From Pirellulales bacterium (GTDB taxonomy: Bacteria > Planctomycetota > Planctomycetia > Pirellulales > Lacipirellulaceae), in NCBI GenBank assembly GCA_028279215.1, contig JANQOF010000021.1, forward strand, positions 1 to 64,000: a stretch of DNA of 64,000 nucleotides, given 5' to 3'. Positions 63,310 to 64,000 of this stretch are shown in pieces (within the stretch, counting starts at the first letter, position 1; the number at the start of each line of letters is the position of its first letter). The notes under the pieces were generated by a model. The model worked only from the letters and a program-made list of their open reading frames with translations, was not told where the DNA came from and did not search any database. Both the position numbers and the translations under genes were made by a program.

Positions 63310-63528
63310 CTACTGCGCAATCGTGGGCTGGGTGTACATCTCGCTACCGTAGTAGCCGCCATTGTTGCAGCACGGGTCGCACGTTGGCGTGCACGGCTGA
63401 CATGCCGGAGCGCACGCTGGCACGGCCGGCATGGCCACGGTTTGGGTCTTCCGGCCGAAGCAGCAGCCGCAGCCGGTTGTGCTCGCCACCAGAAGCGCCG
63501 CAGCACAAATGGAAAGTAACTTGTTCAT
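63310..63528 (-). CDS. small Cys-rich lipoprotein-like protein (72 aa)
   Basis: The start ATG 63528 opens a short signal sequence (NKLLSICAAALLVAST) with the TGC at the probable lipobox (STTGC, with Thr at -3, not ideal). The mature peptide is rich in Cys, Pro and Ala (CGCCFGRK, ACAPACQPCTPTCDPCC), with ten or more Cys, then a Gly/Tyr tail. Such a composition suggests metal or disulfide chemistry. The gene has its own strong terminator. No family is recognised. Confidence 0.75.
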   Translation of the reverse strand: MNKLLSICAAALLVASTTGCGCCFGRKTQTVAMPAVPACAPACQPCTPTCDPCCNNGGYYGSEMYTQPTIAQ

Positions 63529-63855
63529 GGTTCTGTTCCGTCTCGCAGGTGGGATGATTGGGGAGGGCGAATCACCAGGTAGCAGCAATTCCTCACGTGG
63601 GCACTGCTGGCCGAGCCGCGATGGTCGATGGTGTAGTGTCAAGATGCTCTTCACGCTCGTCACTGAAACCCTACACGCTAACAAGGCGCGAGCAAACGAA
63701 TCGCCACCTCCGTTGAGCACATTTTGCCAGCCCGCGTACGACAGGTTCGGCAGAACCGTGCGCGTTTCTTTGGGCAGAGAATTTTCACTACGCGATGGAA
63801 GCGTTACAGCCCGCAGAGATTCAACAGGCACTCTGCGAACGACCACGCGCTGGCG
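63529..63855. other. 327-bp intergenic region
   Basis: Upstream of the Cys-rich gene and downstream of the next minus-strand gene. No gene, repeat or clear promoter was identified. Confidence 0.5.
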
Positions 63856-64000
63856 TTATTGGATCGGAGGCGCTGGCAGTTCTTCCACTTCGATGGCTGG
63901 CGGCTCGGCAAGAGTGGGCTGTTGTTCGAGCGAGGCGACGACATTGCGTAACTCATTGCGAGCAGCATTGAAACCCGCGAGTTGCGCGACTGCGCGATAT
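63856..64000 (-). CDS. C-terminal end of an unidentified protein (cut by the window edge)
   Basis: The frame is open from the window edge and stops at 63856-63858. The 47 visible residues begin YRAVAQLAGFNAARNELRNV, then a Pro/Glu-rich end (EPPAIEVEELPAPPIQ). The helical opening with AVAQ...FNAARNELRN resembles the end of outer-membrane efflux (TolC-type) proteins, but this is weak. The gene extends beyond 64000. Confidence 0.55.
   Translation of the reverse strand, partial: YRAVAQLAGFNAARNELRNVVASLEQQPTLAEPPAIEVEELPAPPIQ

Overview
The window looks like chromosomal DNA of a planctomycete, most likely from the Pirellulales group. This is inferred from the gene content, not from a marker gene. 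The pointers are a twin-arginine-exported Gfo/Idh/MocA dehydrogenase, a sulfatase, many secreted PDZ and HEAT proteins of unknown role, a very long ECF sigma factor with its own membrane and C-terminal domains, a membrane Ser/Thr kinase with an outside sensor, a Gly/Arg/Pro-rich surface protein, and GC-rich intergenic DNA full of short palindromic repeats. No rRNA, tRNA, CRISPR array, prophage or intact insertion sequence was recognised. The region reads as core genome with lineage-specific additions.

Layout. 1-5 kb: the end of a HEAT-repeat protein, coaX, the Gfo/Idh/MocA enzyme with a promoter and structured leader, and an unknown helical protein. 5-8.3 kb: an ECF sigma/anti-sigma pair and a sugar-phosphate isomerase-like protein. 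8.5-10.6 kb: sppA-rlmN. 10.6-14.9 kb, minus strand: a PDZ protein and the folK-panC-lgt cluster. 15.7-17.6 kb: a HemD-HemE fusion. 17.8-24 kb: a PDZ protein, tex and an amidohydrolase. 24-30 kb: small exported proteins, a cyclophilin, aroB, a FixJ-like regulator and dprA. 30-33.5 kb: a methyltransferase, a TetR-controlled ABM/SDR/MdaB-type redox operon and clpS. 34-39 kb: a DUF1275 membrane protein, small proteins and the Arg/Pro/Gly-rich exported protein coupled to an NTF2-like protein. 39-47.7 kb, minus strand: a PP2C phosphatase, hemA with a HemX/CcsA-type protein, a sigma-54 activator, and argH with a secreted HEAT protein. 48-55 kb: a sulfatase, the sigma-factor chimera and the sensor kinase. 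55-60.5 kb: carB and two glycosyltransferases. 61-64 kb: a CBS-domain protein, an AI-2E-family transporter, a Cys-rich lipoprotein and the end of another gene.

How the genes fit together. Several housekeeping pathways are represented: CoA (coaX, panC), folate (folK), tetrapyrrole (hemA, hemD-hemE), shikimate (aroB), and arginine/pyrimidine (argH, carB). Signalling genes are unusually dense: two ECF sigma factors, an anti-sigma factor, a sigma-54 activator, a LuxR-type regulator, a TetR regulator, a Ser/Thr kinase and a PP2C phosphatase. The most unusual proteins are the sigma-membrane-thioredoxin-like chimera (49968-52541), the Lgt with a PDZ-like insertion (11831-13117), the HemD-HemE fusion (15671-17596), and the secreted HEAT protein with a receiver-like fold (43994-46270).

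Two 60-bp palindromic repeats of identical geometry (1785-1844 and 4965-5024), together with further repeat families, show that the intergenic DNA is also structured.
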